Assembly (NCBI GenBank): GCA_001466705.2
Contig: LATX02000245.1
Span: forward strand, 62,001 to 126,000
Source: Moniliophthora roreri
Lineage: Eukaryota > Basidiomycota > Agaricomycetes > Agaricales > Marasmiaceae
DNA: 64,000 nt
Direction of reading: 5' to 3'
This document shows positions 1 to 10,315 of this stretch, piece by piece. Under the pieces are notes generated by a model that saw nothing but the letters and a program-made list of their open reading frames with translations, searched no databases and was not told where the DNA came from. The position numbers were made by a program, and so were the translations under genes. Positions within the stretch are counted from its first letter, which is position 1. Each line of letters starts with the position of its first letter.

Positions 1-1306
1 ATCAATTACAACAATAATCAATTAGTACGCATATGCGGAGTGAAAAGAGGTTGAGGATGGCATGCTGAGGGATCGAGTGGAAAACGCACAAGACTGTTTC
101 GGTAAAGCAATTAGGCCTTCCTGCTTAAATTCTTCTGTCAGCGAATGCCCGGCAGCGGATCGAGTCTGAGAAGCTACCGTATAGTGTCAGCGTAAGAATA
201 TAGTTAGTTATTCATTGATACGCACCTTGTACATACGTGGAACCAAAGCAATCAACTAACAATCCAGTACGGTCTTGTCCACATTTTCACGCGTTTTTGT
301 GATAACAAGGTCGGATTTGAACTTTAAATCGAAATGGTTGGTGAAAACGCTCCTCTTTGATTCTTTCGACGCGTCTCACCTGCGGCTAGCTCTATCTTCA
401 CAAGACTGCCTTATAATGTGTACTGTGCCACTTATAGATAATTCTCTTGATATTCTGAGGCAGAAACTTGTCAATGAATTGAGCAAACAGGTTTATTCAT
501 CGCTTACCATTCATCGCTTCCTTCATTGAGTCATTCTCGACAGCTAGGGGGCTCTATGGGATGACAGCGGCAATGAAGGTTCAGACAGAATAGATTGTTA
601 AAAAAAGGTTCTCTCGGTGCTCGTCGTTGCCAACAATACTAGCCTCAGCAAGCTACAACATCAAATGCTTCGGTGTTTGAGTTTCGACTTTGCTAGGGGA
701 CAGGCTTGAAGGATTTTTTCACGTCCGACAGCGGAAGTCGAAAATTTTATGATGTCACGCCACGTGGTGTGACTCATATTACGCAAAGAGTTTAATTACT
801 ATATCATTATGCGTCACAGGCACATGTCCGGGAATGCAAAAAAATGACTAAGTTCGCGATGTTGTCGTATGTACAGAGAGACCTACGCGTACCAAGGATG
901 GGCACACTACTACTTCCGTAGCCCATGTCAAGTGCTGAAGCACAGACTCCTATGTGCGCAGAACTGCAATTCGCCGAAGACTCGCCCCGAACGTCCAGTA
1001 ACATTCCTTCATGACACCGAGTCCAGAAAGATATAGTAACTGTTTTGTACCGAGTGAGTAGAGCAGAAGATCTAGGCATTGTATTTCAGAACGTACCCGA
1101 GAGCTAGTTCCTATCCAAAGGACTCTGTGGTAGAGAAAGCAAGTCGTTCAGACTTCCTAGATGTCTCGAGACCGGGCGCGGGCGTTCATTCACAATTAAG
1201 GCTGGTCCACCAAAGTGCACCTGGACGCGTTCGACTCGAGCAAACACAGTAGCCGTGAGGCGGTCATAGAACAAGCGGATTTGAGCGAAACCTGTGTGAC
1301 AGGTTG
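1..1306. other. No recognisable gene
   Basis: I see no coding region with a recognisable domain or a convincing exon-intron structure. Short open frames exist on both strands, for example 275-529 (+) and 807-1079 (-), but they lack motifs and look like chance frames. The stretch may hold downstream sequence of the minus-strand gene that ends at 1307. Confidence 0.5.
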
Positions 1307-2141
1307 TCAGGAACGAGTCGAGTAAAACAAAAGGCGGGACGAACCGGGCACAACTTTGTCGTTCTTCATTTCCAGGTATCGACCGAGAAAATCAGTCAGG
1401 ATGGTCAAGGTGGTGATTTTGTCAGGTGTCACCAGAACGAGCTTGGCTGTAGTCGAATCTCGTCGAACAGAGAATACAGTGTTTAGACTGTATAGCACTG
1501 GTGTGTTCCACCTAATAGCAAGCAAATCACTACACATAGGTTCATATTGCCACACCGTCGCCTGTTTGACCAACCAGCTGTGAATCAGATTGTGAACCAT
1601 GACAGATGGCGAATTTGCAATCAAGTTGATGAGAGGAATACGCCATGGCATCGCGTTCGGTAAGGTAAGATCGTAACCATTGTCAAAGTACTCCTGATGC
1701 AGTTGTTTCGGAGCTGTCTTCCGGAGAGTCTCAACTCCCGTCACGCGAAATCGGATTTCGCCAGCAATATTTGGTTCGTCCTTGGGCGAATGGTAGTAAA
1801 GGAATCCTCGAGTTCCAGCGGGAAATGGAACTTGTTTGTCTGTGGTGTCTAGAGACGGTATGTGCGGCGCTAATGGGGAGGCAAAGTATGTCAGACGATG
1901 AGAACCGAGTCCGGGAAGGAATATGACTGGTTTTTTCTGTCCCGAAAAGTCCAGTAGATCCTTTACGCGTAAGAGAGATCGCTTGAATGTCCTAACATTC
2001 CTGTGAGTAGCATGATTTCTCTGAGTATCTCGTTAGCTCAAGTACACCGAAATGGGGCAAGCTTACCTTCAATGTCGTGGAGAACAACCGAGTTCCGACA
2101 TTTCTAGTCTTGACTATCTGTATGAGACGACTCCATGTCAT
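1307..2141 (-). CDS. Conserved hypothetical protein, possible mitochondrial leader
   Basis: Two exons are visible. Exon 1 (2141-2067) encodes a short basic, Ser/Thr-rich leader (MTWSRLIQIVK..LFSTTLK) and ends at a GTAAGC donor. Exon 2 (2020-1307) follows a CAG acceptor in frame, giving about 262 residues. The leader has arginines and hydroxylated residues and no acids, as in a mitochondrial targeting peptide; that localisation is inference. The body contains GFLYYHSPKDEPNIAGEIRF, which resembles a family of uncharacterised mushroom proteins I know only as hypothetical. No catalytic motif is visible. An in-frame ATG at 2192 would add 17 residues; I prefer 2141 because the leader then begins cleanly. 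Its start lies only about 80 bp from the divergent gene at 2223, so the two may share a promoter. Confidence 0.6.
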
Positions 2142-2222
2142 CGACGTCGTGAAGGTTGAGAGAAAAATTGGTCTGTGTGCACAGCCACGCAACGCTGCTC
2201 TTGCTGACTCTCACAATCTGCT
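2142..2222. promoter_or_regulatory. Short divergent promoter region
   Basis: Only about 80 bp separate the start codons of the minus-strand gene (2141) and the plus-strand gene (2223). A bidirectional promoter is inferred from spacing; I see no clear TATA box. Confidence 0.3.
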
Positions 2223-2883
2223 ATGGCCTACTACCATTCTCCCAGCCCTCAACCCTACACCGGTGTTTATTCTCCCTCAATACTCTCAGCGTCGTCTTCT
2301 TCATCGTCAATACCTCAACCTAAACCGGCCCCAAAAGCCCCGAAACCAGTGAATGTCTTTTCAAATGACGGCTCATTCCTTGAACGAGTCCAGCGTATAA
2401 AGAAGGTTGGATTCTGCTGCAAGGATATGGCACGTCGTTATTAGTTACTGAACTAGGTTGCTTCAATGATTTATAGGAGGAAGGGGAAAAGAAGAACGAG
2501 GAAGAATTGCAGAGGTCAATCCGATTTCCATGTGCTTGTTCAGACAAAGCTGACTCGGTCTTCTGACTCACAGGAAGCGAAATCTTGATGCTCGTTTTGT
2601 GAGTACTGCTGCGTGTTGCGGGCGTTCGCATAAACTCACGGAAGTCATTCAGAGAAACAGGGGAAAGCGGCCCCTTCCTGACTCTGCTGCAACTACCCCT
2701 TCAGATGATGAACCTCAAGTAAAGAAACCCAAGACTGTAAATCCATCTCAGTCGGGTATGTTTTATCTGTTCCAAGTCCTAAATTGATTCCGTCACTGAT
2801 CGTTTTCTCCAGTGATAAGCGGTAAAGGAAAGAGCTTGTCTGATTCCAATAGCAGGAAGGATTTGAAGGCTAATTCAAAGTAA
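2223..2883 (+). CDS. Small basic, probably nuclear, conserved protein
   Basis: A five-exon gene of about 139 residues. Exon 1 (2223-2405) has a Ser/Pro-rich start followed by FSNDGSFLERVQRIKK. After a 71-bp intron a charged helix (EEGEKKNEEELQ) follows, then RKRNLDARF, then RNRGKRPLPD with an acidic patch and a basic VKKPK stretch resembling a nuclear localisation signal. The last exon ends at TAA 2881-2883. The layout (low-complexity head, FSNDGSFLER motif, Glu/Lys helix, R-N-R-G-K-R box) matches a basidiomycete protein family I recognise without a known function. The gene could continue through another intron, because the last codons overlap a weak GTAACG donor. Function is unknown; nuclear or RNA-related roles would be guesswork. 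Confidence 0.55.
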
Positions 2884-4167
2884 CGTGGTGAGTTTCCGAG
2901 TTCACCTTGAGGTACATCACCGTTGAGTTTTTCCTTCATGGTTTAGCTTTCGCCTATTATGTGAAGCTTTTTTCATGTCAGATTAGGAATTCGGCGTCGT
3001 TCAATGATCATTCTTTTTGACTGCACATGCTATGTGGTTTATTATTTCTGACTGAACGCTTGCTGCCTTGCGGTTTGCCATGCTGCAACACGTTGGATGC
3101 CTGCGGCAACGATGCGACCCTCGATCATCATACATGTTTAGTTCTGCACCGGCTGCAAATCGCCACCCTTGTTCCTTGCCTGGTTAGTCGTCCTCCGCCA
3201 CCACTCTGCCGAACTTCGTTCATGGCGTCATAGACACTGTTGCGCGCAGCGGAATCAGTTCAATGGGAAATTTGTGACCTCAATGACGTTCTCCCATGTT
3301 CTTCACTGTTCTTCCGCATTTGTTTTTTGTTTTCAGCGTTCCTCCCAATGCGACTTATCGTCATTCGGCAGAGGAAGATTATTTCACCTAGAGAGAATGA
3401 TCCTGTCCCGGGTGAAGAAGAGCCTCGGCGGCAGGCCTATTTCGGACTCTTAAAAGTTTTTTCGAACGACTATAAGTACCCTTGTCTTTTCGTGTGTCAT
3501 CTTCACCGGGCTCTTTCCTTCACTTTCATCTGGTCAACCCTTTGTCTTGACGTCTTCGAAGCTCATACACGAATTTGAACTCTTTATCTTTCTTTGCTCA
3601 CTACGAGCATTCTCTCGGAGCTTCGTTTACGTCGCAGTTGAAGACATGGATCTCGGTGAGAGGTTACATCTTCGATAACGATGGCTCTGACTGGAATATT
3701 AAACAGCTTAGAGAGCCCTCGTCCTGACCGTGCTATTCCCGATCCCCGGTGATGGCGTTTGAGAAGCACAGGTATGTACCTGGACGCCATCTGTTCACTG
3801 CAATACCTTATGACTCGTAACCTACTTCCCTGCAGGTTGCTCGACATCAGACTTCATTGCTGTAAGGAAAAGGGATAGATACAGTCTTTGCGATTGTGAT
3901 ATGAACTTGGGATTTTTTTTATTAAACTGTTACATTCTTGTATTTGGGGTTTTATGGTCAATGGGTGTTGTTCAAAGCCTACGTCCACATCCTTGTCACA
4001 GCACATTGAGCCGCTTTGAGGTGAGGATTGGTGCATACGTGATGCGTCGAGCTCGGCGCGGGAAGTGCGTGAGAAACCCAATGTCCCAGTCTCCACAACG
4101 GCGGATAGCAAACCCCAACGATACTACGGTCCACCACCGGGGTTGCTGGACTTGATTCTCTTCGAAA
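2884..4167. other. Gene-poor stretch, possible unassigned exons
   Basis: No confident gene. Around 3340-3460 (+) an open stretch after a pyrimidine-rich TTTTCAG could be an exon, but I cannot connect it to others in a consistent frame. It might be a further exon of the upstream gene. The remainder looks non-coding. Confidence 0.35.
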
Positions 4168-6931
4168 ATGCCTCCAAATAGCTCAGGGTCTTCTAGGAGA
4201 CTCGTCGGGCAGCCTTTACTCTATGCCGTTTCAGTATTTGCCAGTCTCGGAGTGTTTTTGGTGCGTGACCTGGCGGTGTCCACGAAATGGGTATCTGATG
4301 CTCTTTTTTCCTTGTCTAGTTCGGATATGACCAAGGGTAACGAGAATAACCAAAATTCATTAGAATAGGAGTGCTAACGCTAGAGAAAGTGTCATGTCTG
4401 GAGTCATTACTGGCCCACATTTTATAAAGTTTTTCGACGCGCCCGGTCCCATCGAAGTCGGTAGCATGGTTGCGGTGTTGGAAGTTGGTGCTTTCAGTGT
4501 GTCTCCTGATTCGTTTTGTCTTGATAATTGTGCTGAGATTGGATGCAGTAACCTCTGTTGCCGCTGGTCGAGTAGGCGATATTATTGGAAGAAAAGGCAC
4601 TCTTTTCATCGGTGCACTTGTTTTTACTATAGGAGGGGCCGTTCAGGCTTTCACGACGGGTTTTGCGGTAATGGTACTGGGAAGGATTATTAGCGGGTTC
4701 GGTGTTGGGCTGCTCTCGTGCGCTGGCTGTCTCCTAGATATCTTGCACACGACACTGACTTTAGCCTGCGCAGAACCATCGTTCCGATATACCAAAGTGA
4801 AATCTCACCACCGAATCATGTGAGTATGGATTACATGGAGGGGTCTTGTTGAAGGGGTTATTCATCGGAATTGCAGAGAGGTGCTCTGGCGTGTGCCGAG
4901 TTTACGGGAAACATTTCGGGATACGCGTTCTCAGTGGTACGTTTCTTGCACTGGCCTGCCTGGCATGCTAATCCTCACAAAATCCTTGTAGTGGACGGAC
5001 TACTTCTGCTCATTTATCGACTCTAATTTGGCCTGGCGAATACCTCTATTCCTGCAATGTGTTATCGGAGGAATTCTCGCTTTAGGCTCGCTCGTCATGC
5101 CTGAGAGCCCCAGGTTCGCTGTCACCCTAATGATAGTGAAAAGTGTTTGACCCTTTGCAGGTGGCTGATTGACACCGACAAAGACGATGAAGGACTCCGG
5201 GTAATTGCTGACCTTCATGGTGGGGACTTGGAGAACCCGGTTGCGAAAGCAGAGTATAGAGAGATCAAAGACAAGGTCATTATGGAGGTGCGCATGTCGT
5301 ATAGGTTACCCTGGTTCTGTTCCTCATTCCCGACCCTTACAGCGGGAGTCCGGAGATGGACGAACATACGGAATGATGTGGCGGAAGTACAAGCAAAGAG
5401 TGTTGCTTGCCATGTCCTCTCAAGCTTTTGCCCAGTTGGTCAGTCTTAATTCATGTTTCAACATACAGGCTAGACTCACGAATGTTTATAGAATGGTATC
5501 AATGGTAAGTAGCGCCTCGTGCAGTCTTAGCGATCATTCATCAAGCCCCAACACGTTTAGTTATCTCATACTACGCGCGTAAGTGGTCCATCAGTACTTC
5601 CTCGACTATTCATTGACGGACCCTAATCTAGCCAAGGTTTTTGAAGGTGACACAGTGTTCGTATTCAGGCGAATTTTTAACTGACGTCTTGCATGGATCA
5701 GCTGCTGGGTGGAAAGGAAGGCAGGCCATTCTGATGACCGGAGTAAACGCAATTATCTATGTGTTGAGTACTCTACCCCCGTGAGCGCGTTTCGTTCATT
5801 CGCACGCTCTGTGCTCACGAATGTCCTAGATGGTACTTGGTCGACCGGTGGGGTCGTCGCCCCATTCTTCTGTCGGGAGCAGCGGTGGTAAGATTTTCGC
5901 TATCCTTTGACAGTGCCCCCGATATCTGATTGGTACTTTCTAGATGGGAGTAGCTCTCTGTGCTACTGGTTACTGGTTGTATTTAGATATACCTGCGACA
6001 CCAAATGCTGTTGTAGTGTGCGTCATTATATTCAATGCGGCATTCGGGTACAGGTATGCAATCTTTATGTTGTGGTATCCGAGATGTTCACATCGTGTTC
6101 CACAGCTGGGGCCCGATTCCGTGGTTATACCCTCCTGAGGTGACAAAGGGCTCCTTCCGATTGAATGTTTATTAACGTTTTTCTTATAGATCATGCCCCT
6201 CACTGTCAGAGCGAAGGGTGTTTCACTATCGACCGCAACGAACTGGGCATTCAACACCCTGGTCGGGGAAATTACTCCTTACTTGCAGGAGGTAATAACC
6301 TGGAGGCTTTACTTCATGCACGGCTTCTTCTGTGCGTGCAGCTTTGTGCTAGGTATGCTATTCAATCACGGAGTCAAACTAAGTTACTGAACGACCTTGG
6401 TTGTAGTTTACTTCTGTAAGATACCATCTGCTTTGAGAACCCCGAGATGTACTCATGAAATTCTTCCGCAGTATACCCAGAAACGAAAGGTGTTCCCCTA
6501 GAGGAGATGGATGCGGTATTCGGAGAAGGTACGAAAGCCATACTCGATCGTTCCATTTACTAATCGGTGCCTATTCAGGAGATGGAAAAACTCATTTACA
6601 TCTCGGAACATCATCGTCGTCCGAACGTACCAGTTTCCTGCCGAGCAGCTCGTCGTCATACCCACCCCGATCAAAATCACGAAACGTCGAAAGTCACTCC
6701 AGCTCTAGCTCGGGCGGCTGGCTCGGCCGTATATTCCGTAGAAACAATGGTCGGAGGAATACGGAGTACGAACCTCTTTCCGAGATGGAAGATGAGGAGG
6801 CAGAAATGGCAGGTTTGGGCGAAGGACGTGGGAGAAAGAGGTCAATAGAAGATGATCCAGATGAGGAAGAAGATGTGGGAGAATATGAAATTATCCCGAG
6901 AGAGATGGGAAATAGCCATGCGTTGCGATGA
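4168..6931 (+). CDS. MFS sugar transporter (sugar porter family)
   Basis: A many-exon gene for a 12-helix plasma-membrane sugar:proton symporter of the major facilitator superfamily. Spliced exons give FGYDQG then VMSGVITGPHF (end of helix 1), AAGRVGDIIGRKGTLF (the GRxxGRK loop 2-3 signature), PESPRWL after helix 6, a central QLNGINVISYYA (helix 7, sugar-contact region), DRWGRRP (loop 8-9) and YPETKG after helix 12. The cytoplasmic tail is long, Ser-rich and then very acidic, ending at TGA 6929-6931. Several exons are tiny (for example TTATCTCATACTACGCGC after 5562), so simple reading of open frames breaks the gene although it splices intact. All signatures are present, so it is probably functional. 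Substrate (hexose, disaccharide or polyol) cannot be told from sequence. Confidence 0.93.
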
Positions 6932-7924
6932 TAGTCGTCTATTGCATTGCCCTGCTATTGCGAGACCCCTTCGGAACCCGGATTGGAAGGCATGGTATGT
7001 AGTGTACGATACTATTCCGTTTAAGACAATACTTATTGTCCCACTGGGATGTAATTTATATCCACCTTGATTCTCTTCGTCTATTTTCAGCTTCACAACC
7101 ATCGCCATCAAAGATTTCAGCTACAGACAACAAAGACCAATTTGAATGTATACTCGAGTCGCGCTGAGCGAATCTTCGGACAAGAGAGTATTTCTATAGC
7201 TTGTCAAGAAGTAGCCTATACACGTCAACATCAATTTCCGCGTGGAAGCTGCAAGCTTCGCCAGCGGATTGGCATTGTTCACCGGCTGATCCTGGCCCAA
7301 GTCCAGCACAATTCTCGCACCGAACAGATGGCACAACAGAAGAACGACCGAAAATGGTCCGTGGGTCAATATTCGCAGCTGCTCCAACATTTTCCAGCAG
7401 ACCAGGATCTTTTCTTTCACCATGATGATATCAACGTGCGATGGAGCATTTGGATCGGAGTAACACCCTGTGAACAGATGATAGTCTGCGGGATTGATGG
7501 GCCTCAGGGGCGGTTGTCAGCATGCGACGTCTATGGTTGACGGACACATATGTTCTCCCCTGTTTCTTCAGCAGGGAGAGGGGGATTGGAATTGTCCAAT
7601 TTGATTGGCCAATTTGAAGGCTAGGAGCGAATTGGCTTCCTTGGGAATCTGAGATATCTCAAATTGCCTTTTTTGAACACCTGTTCATTTTTGTTTTCCG
7701 GGATCAAGATCTTTCATGATTAGCGAACTATCACTTCGCATGCAATTGGTTTTAATTCCATGGGATCCCGCGACTCGTGTTTCCTTTTCTCCCCCATCGC
7801 CTAAGGACTATCGGTGGCGGGTCTGCAACCCTTACACTCTTTTCCCCCGACGTTCATTAATTCTCTTTCACAATAACTCCTCCGACCGTGTCGCCGCGAC
7901 CTCTCGCGAGACACCTCTCGAAAA
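6932..7924. other. Intergenic region between transporter and SH3 gene
   Basis: No gene recognised. It holds the 3' end of the transporter transcript and the upstream region of the SH3 gene. A CCAAT/ATTGG cluster is listed separately. Confidence 0.45.
7583..7640. promoter_or_regulatory. CCAAT/ATTGG cluster
   Basis: Within about 60 bp there are CCAAT at 7596-7600 and 7609-7613 and ATTGG at 7604-7608, with further ATTGG near 7584 and 7631. CCAAT is the core bound by the Hap/NF-Y complex. The cluster lies about 300 bp before the ATG at 7925 and could be its promoter. This is inference from motif density only. Confidence 0.3.
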
Positions 7925-9736
7925 ATGCACGCATTCCCGCAAGCGCACCCCGAGATTCGTCGCACTTCGATGAAAAGGCGGTCAGTGGGGGTGCGCGCAC
8001 CGGCGCTCATCGATTTACCTGTCAACCTCCCTTCAGTACCCATTCTGGACCCCGCCGTCAAACCTATCCTTACACCTCTCGTCGATGGTCCTTCTAGAGC
8101 TACACCTACAAGCGCTGTGACACCACCTCCATCTACGACTACACCAAGTAACGGAAACGGAGGATCAAGTGGTGGCTCCGGTGGAGAAACTGGAGGATCT
8201 GGAGGAGGGCAAAGGACTAGTAGCGTTAACGGTGGCAATGGTACTGGTGCTGGTCCTAACAACGGAGGATCCGGTGGTAGTCAGACTGGCAGTGATAATG
8301 GTGGCAGCGGCACTAGAAATGGTGGTACATCGACAAGAAATACTGCAGCACCTGGCCCTGCAACTTCTCACCCTTCCTCGCCGATCGGGTCTGCCAGCTG
8401 GTCTGCCAATGCAGCGTCACCGACAGGTAGCAACTTGAATAGCTCTGGGAACAACGGCGTTGTATCTGGAAGTTCACCTGTACTCATGAACGCTGCAGGT
8501 TCTCCTGCAACTACGGCAGGTTTGGGGTCTTTCCTGGGCGGCCACACTGGGATATCTGGCGACATCGGGACTAATACGACGCCAGCCTTCGGTTCCCTCA
8601 CCTCTGCCACCGGGAGCTCGTCAAGTGAACATAATACCAGTGGAGGAAATGCTGGAGGAGCTGACGGTGGATTAGTTGGTGGAGGACCAGGTGACCAGAC
8701 CGCTACTTCAGGAGCTACAAGTGCTCGCAAGCTGTCAACGAGCGCGATTGCAGGTATAACAGTGGCATGCATCATAATATTCCTTGCCCTCCTTGTTTTA
8801 TGCCTGCGTCGTCGTAACATCAGCCGTCGAGACCGGCGTCGGAACCAATGGTCCGGTGTAGCCAGCTCTACGTACAATTTCAGCAATGGTCGAGATAGCC
8901 CAAGTCAAATGGCCAGTGGTACCGCGTCAGGTCGTAGCAGCTTTGCTACATCTTACGATATATCGAGTCCACCCCTAACCGCTGCAGACCACAATATCCC
9001 CGATATACCAGTGCCTCAGATGGCAGAAATTCGTGATGCCCACGGTCCTGGAACGTTTAGCCAGAGAACATACGAAAGCCCCATATCTCCCATATCACCA
9101 CCCCCAACGCCTATTCTGATCAGTATAGATGATACAAACCGTCACAGAGAGTCATACAGCACGATAGGCTCCGATTCTAGCGATCCCTACACTCTACGAC
9201 AGGTCGTCTATGTCCCACAGAACTCTCTTCTTCCATCTGAATCACTTAGTCCGATGTTCGTTCGGCCATTTTCGCCAACGGAGTCTTTTGCGTTCCCCAA
9301 GCCTCCCTCGGATAAACAATCAAGTGATCACTGGGGTTCTATGACTCCCAAGAGGCAGAGCAGCGCCACAATAACTGCTCGATCTGCTTATTCTGGCATT
9401 GGCGACGAAAACCCTTTTGTCGACCCTGCCGTGCAACCACAGTTTGCAGAGGCTGAACTCATCCGCCGGCCCTTCTTACCTTCCCGTGACGACGAACTTG
9501 CCGTCGTCGCTGGCGACAAGGTCAGCGTTCTTCAAGTTTTCGATGATGGATGGGTGGCCGTTCAGAAAATATCAGAGTACATGGATGCCAAGGGAAAAGG
9601 AAAAGCTGTTGAAGGCGGGCCTGGCTTAATCCCCGTGGACTGTCTGCGTGGGGCAGGCCAAGAACTCCCTGACTTTCTGCGTTCGAAGAGGGTGAGCATG
9701 TATGGTGCTAACCAGGCAGGAGTCGTCGTGTCATGA
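7925..9736 (+). CDS. Single-pass membrane protein with C-terminal SH3 domain
   Basis: An uninterrupted 603-residue frame. Residues about 50-265 are very rich in Gly, Ser, Thr and Asn, typical of a glycosylated wall-facing ectodomain. Residues about 272-294 form one hydrophobic helix (SAIAGITVACIIIFLALLVL) followed by a basic stop-transfer cluster (RRRNISRRDRRR). The cytoplasmic part is Ser/Pro-rich with several PPTP/ISPISPP-like stretches, then an SH3 fold at about 508-580 (the ALYDF-equivalent is RRPFLPSRDDELAV, followed by DGWVAVQK and GLIPVDCL). The architecture resembles fungal wall or osmotic sensors and Fus1/Sho1-like adaptors, but those have different membrane segments, so I assign no symbol. 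There is no obvious signal peptide after the first ATG, so an upstream exon encoding one may be missed. Confidence 0.8.
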   Translation: MHAFPQAHPEIRRTSMKRRSVGVRAPALIDLPVNLPSVPILDPAVKPILTPLVDGPSRATPTSAVTPPPSTTTPSNGNGGSSGGSGGETGGSGGGQRTSSVNGGNGTGAGPNNGGSGGSQTGSDNGGSGTRNGGTSTRNTAAPGPATSHPSSPIGSASWSANAASPTGSNLNSSGNNGVVSGSSPVLMNAAGSPATTAGLGSFLGGHTGISGDIGTNTTPAFGSLTSATGSSSSEHNTSGGNAGGADGGLVGGGPGDQTATSGATSARKLSTSAIAGITVACIIIFLALLVLCLRRRNISRRDRRRNQWSGVASSTYNFSNGRDSPSQMASGTASGRSSFATSYDISSPPLTAADHNIPDIPVPQMAEIRDAHGPGTFSQRTYESPISPISPPPTPILISIDDTNRHRESYSTIGSDSSDPYTLRQVVYVPQNSLLPSESLSPMFVRPFSPTESFAFPKPPSDKQSSDHWGSMTPKRQSSATITARSAYSGIGDENPFVDPAVQPQFAEAELIRRPFLPSRDDELAVVAGDKVSVLQVFDDGWVAVQKISEYMDAKGKGKAVEGGPGLIPVDCLRGAGQELPDFLRSKRVSMYGANQAGVVVS

Positions 9737-10315
9737 GGGTGAGTATAGATTGTAAACACCATTTGTGAAAGCTAAATTTGCGTCATAGGAAATCGGGTTA
9801 CGGAACGTATGCCTCACGAATAGACCCTTAACGACCGCGACATTCACGCCATCCATACATGGACTCCTTTTCACATCGCTTGCCCAAGTTTCTACGTTAC
9901 AGCAGTATGTATACCCTTCAATTTCTCACTCCACTCGCATTTCTCCTCTTATACATTTCTTTCCCGTATTTTCATTCGGAATTTGCTTTCACTTACATTG
10001 GTTTCATGTGCGGATCAGATTTTCCTCATTATTAGTGACTTCTTTTTTCTACATATTGTATCAGTAGGATGTTATCACCTACCCACTACCCACTAGCATT
10101 TGTAATCTGTCTAGTGTTGTTCACTCATTCGATGGTAACTTATTCGTGTTTAGAATGTCTGTACTTGAATTGCATTGAATATTTGTGTAATTTATAATGC
10201 TAAACAGACTAGGGCGTGAAACAGCGGTTGCGATTGCGATGTCTACCATGGATACCCCAGAAATGCTACAGGACAGTCCTATAAATACAAGCAAGTACGA
10301 TTAACAAGACCCGTC
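9737..10315. other. Convergent intergenic region
   Basis: Lies between the stops of the SH3 gene (+) and APC2 (-). It is T-rich and has no coding signal; it presumably contains both transcript ends. Confidence 0.5.

Noticed and set aside
807..1079. 90-codon minus-strand frame
   Set aside because: No motif, no splice context, no similarity to neighbours; likely chance.
8368..8886. 172-codon minus-strand frame inside the SH3 gene
   Set aside because: Antisense shadow of a low-complexity, GC-rich coding region; no domain.
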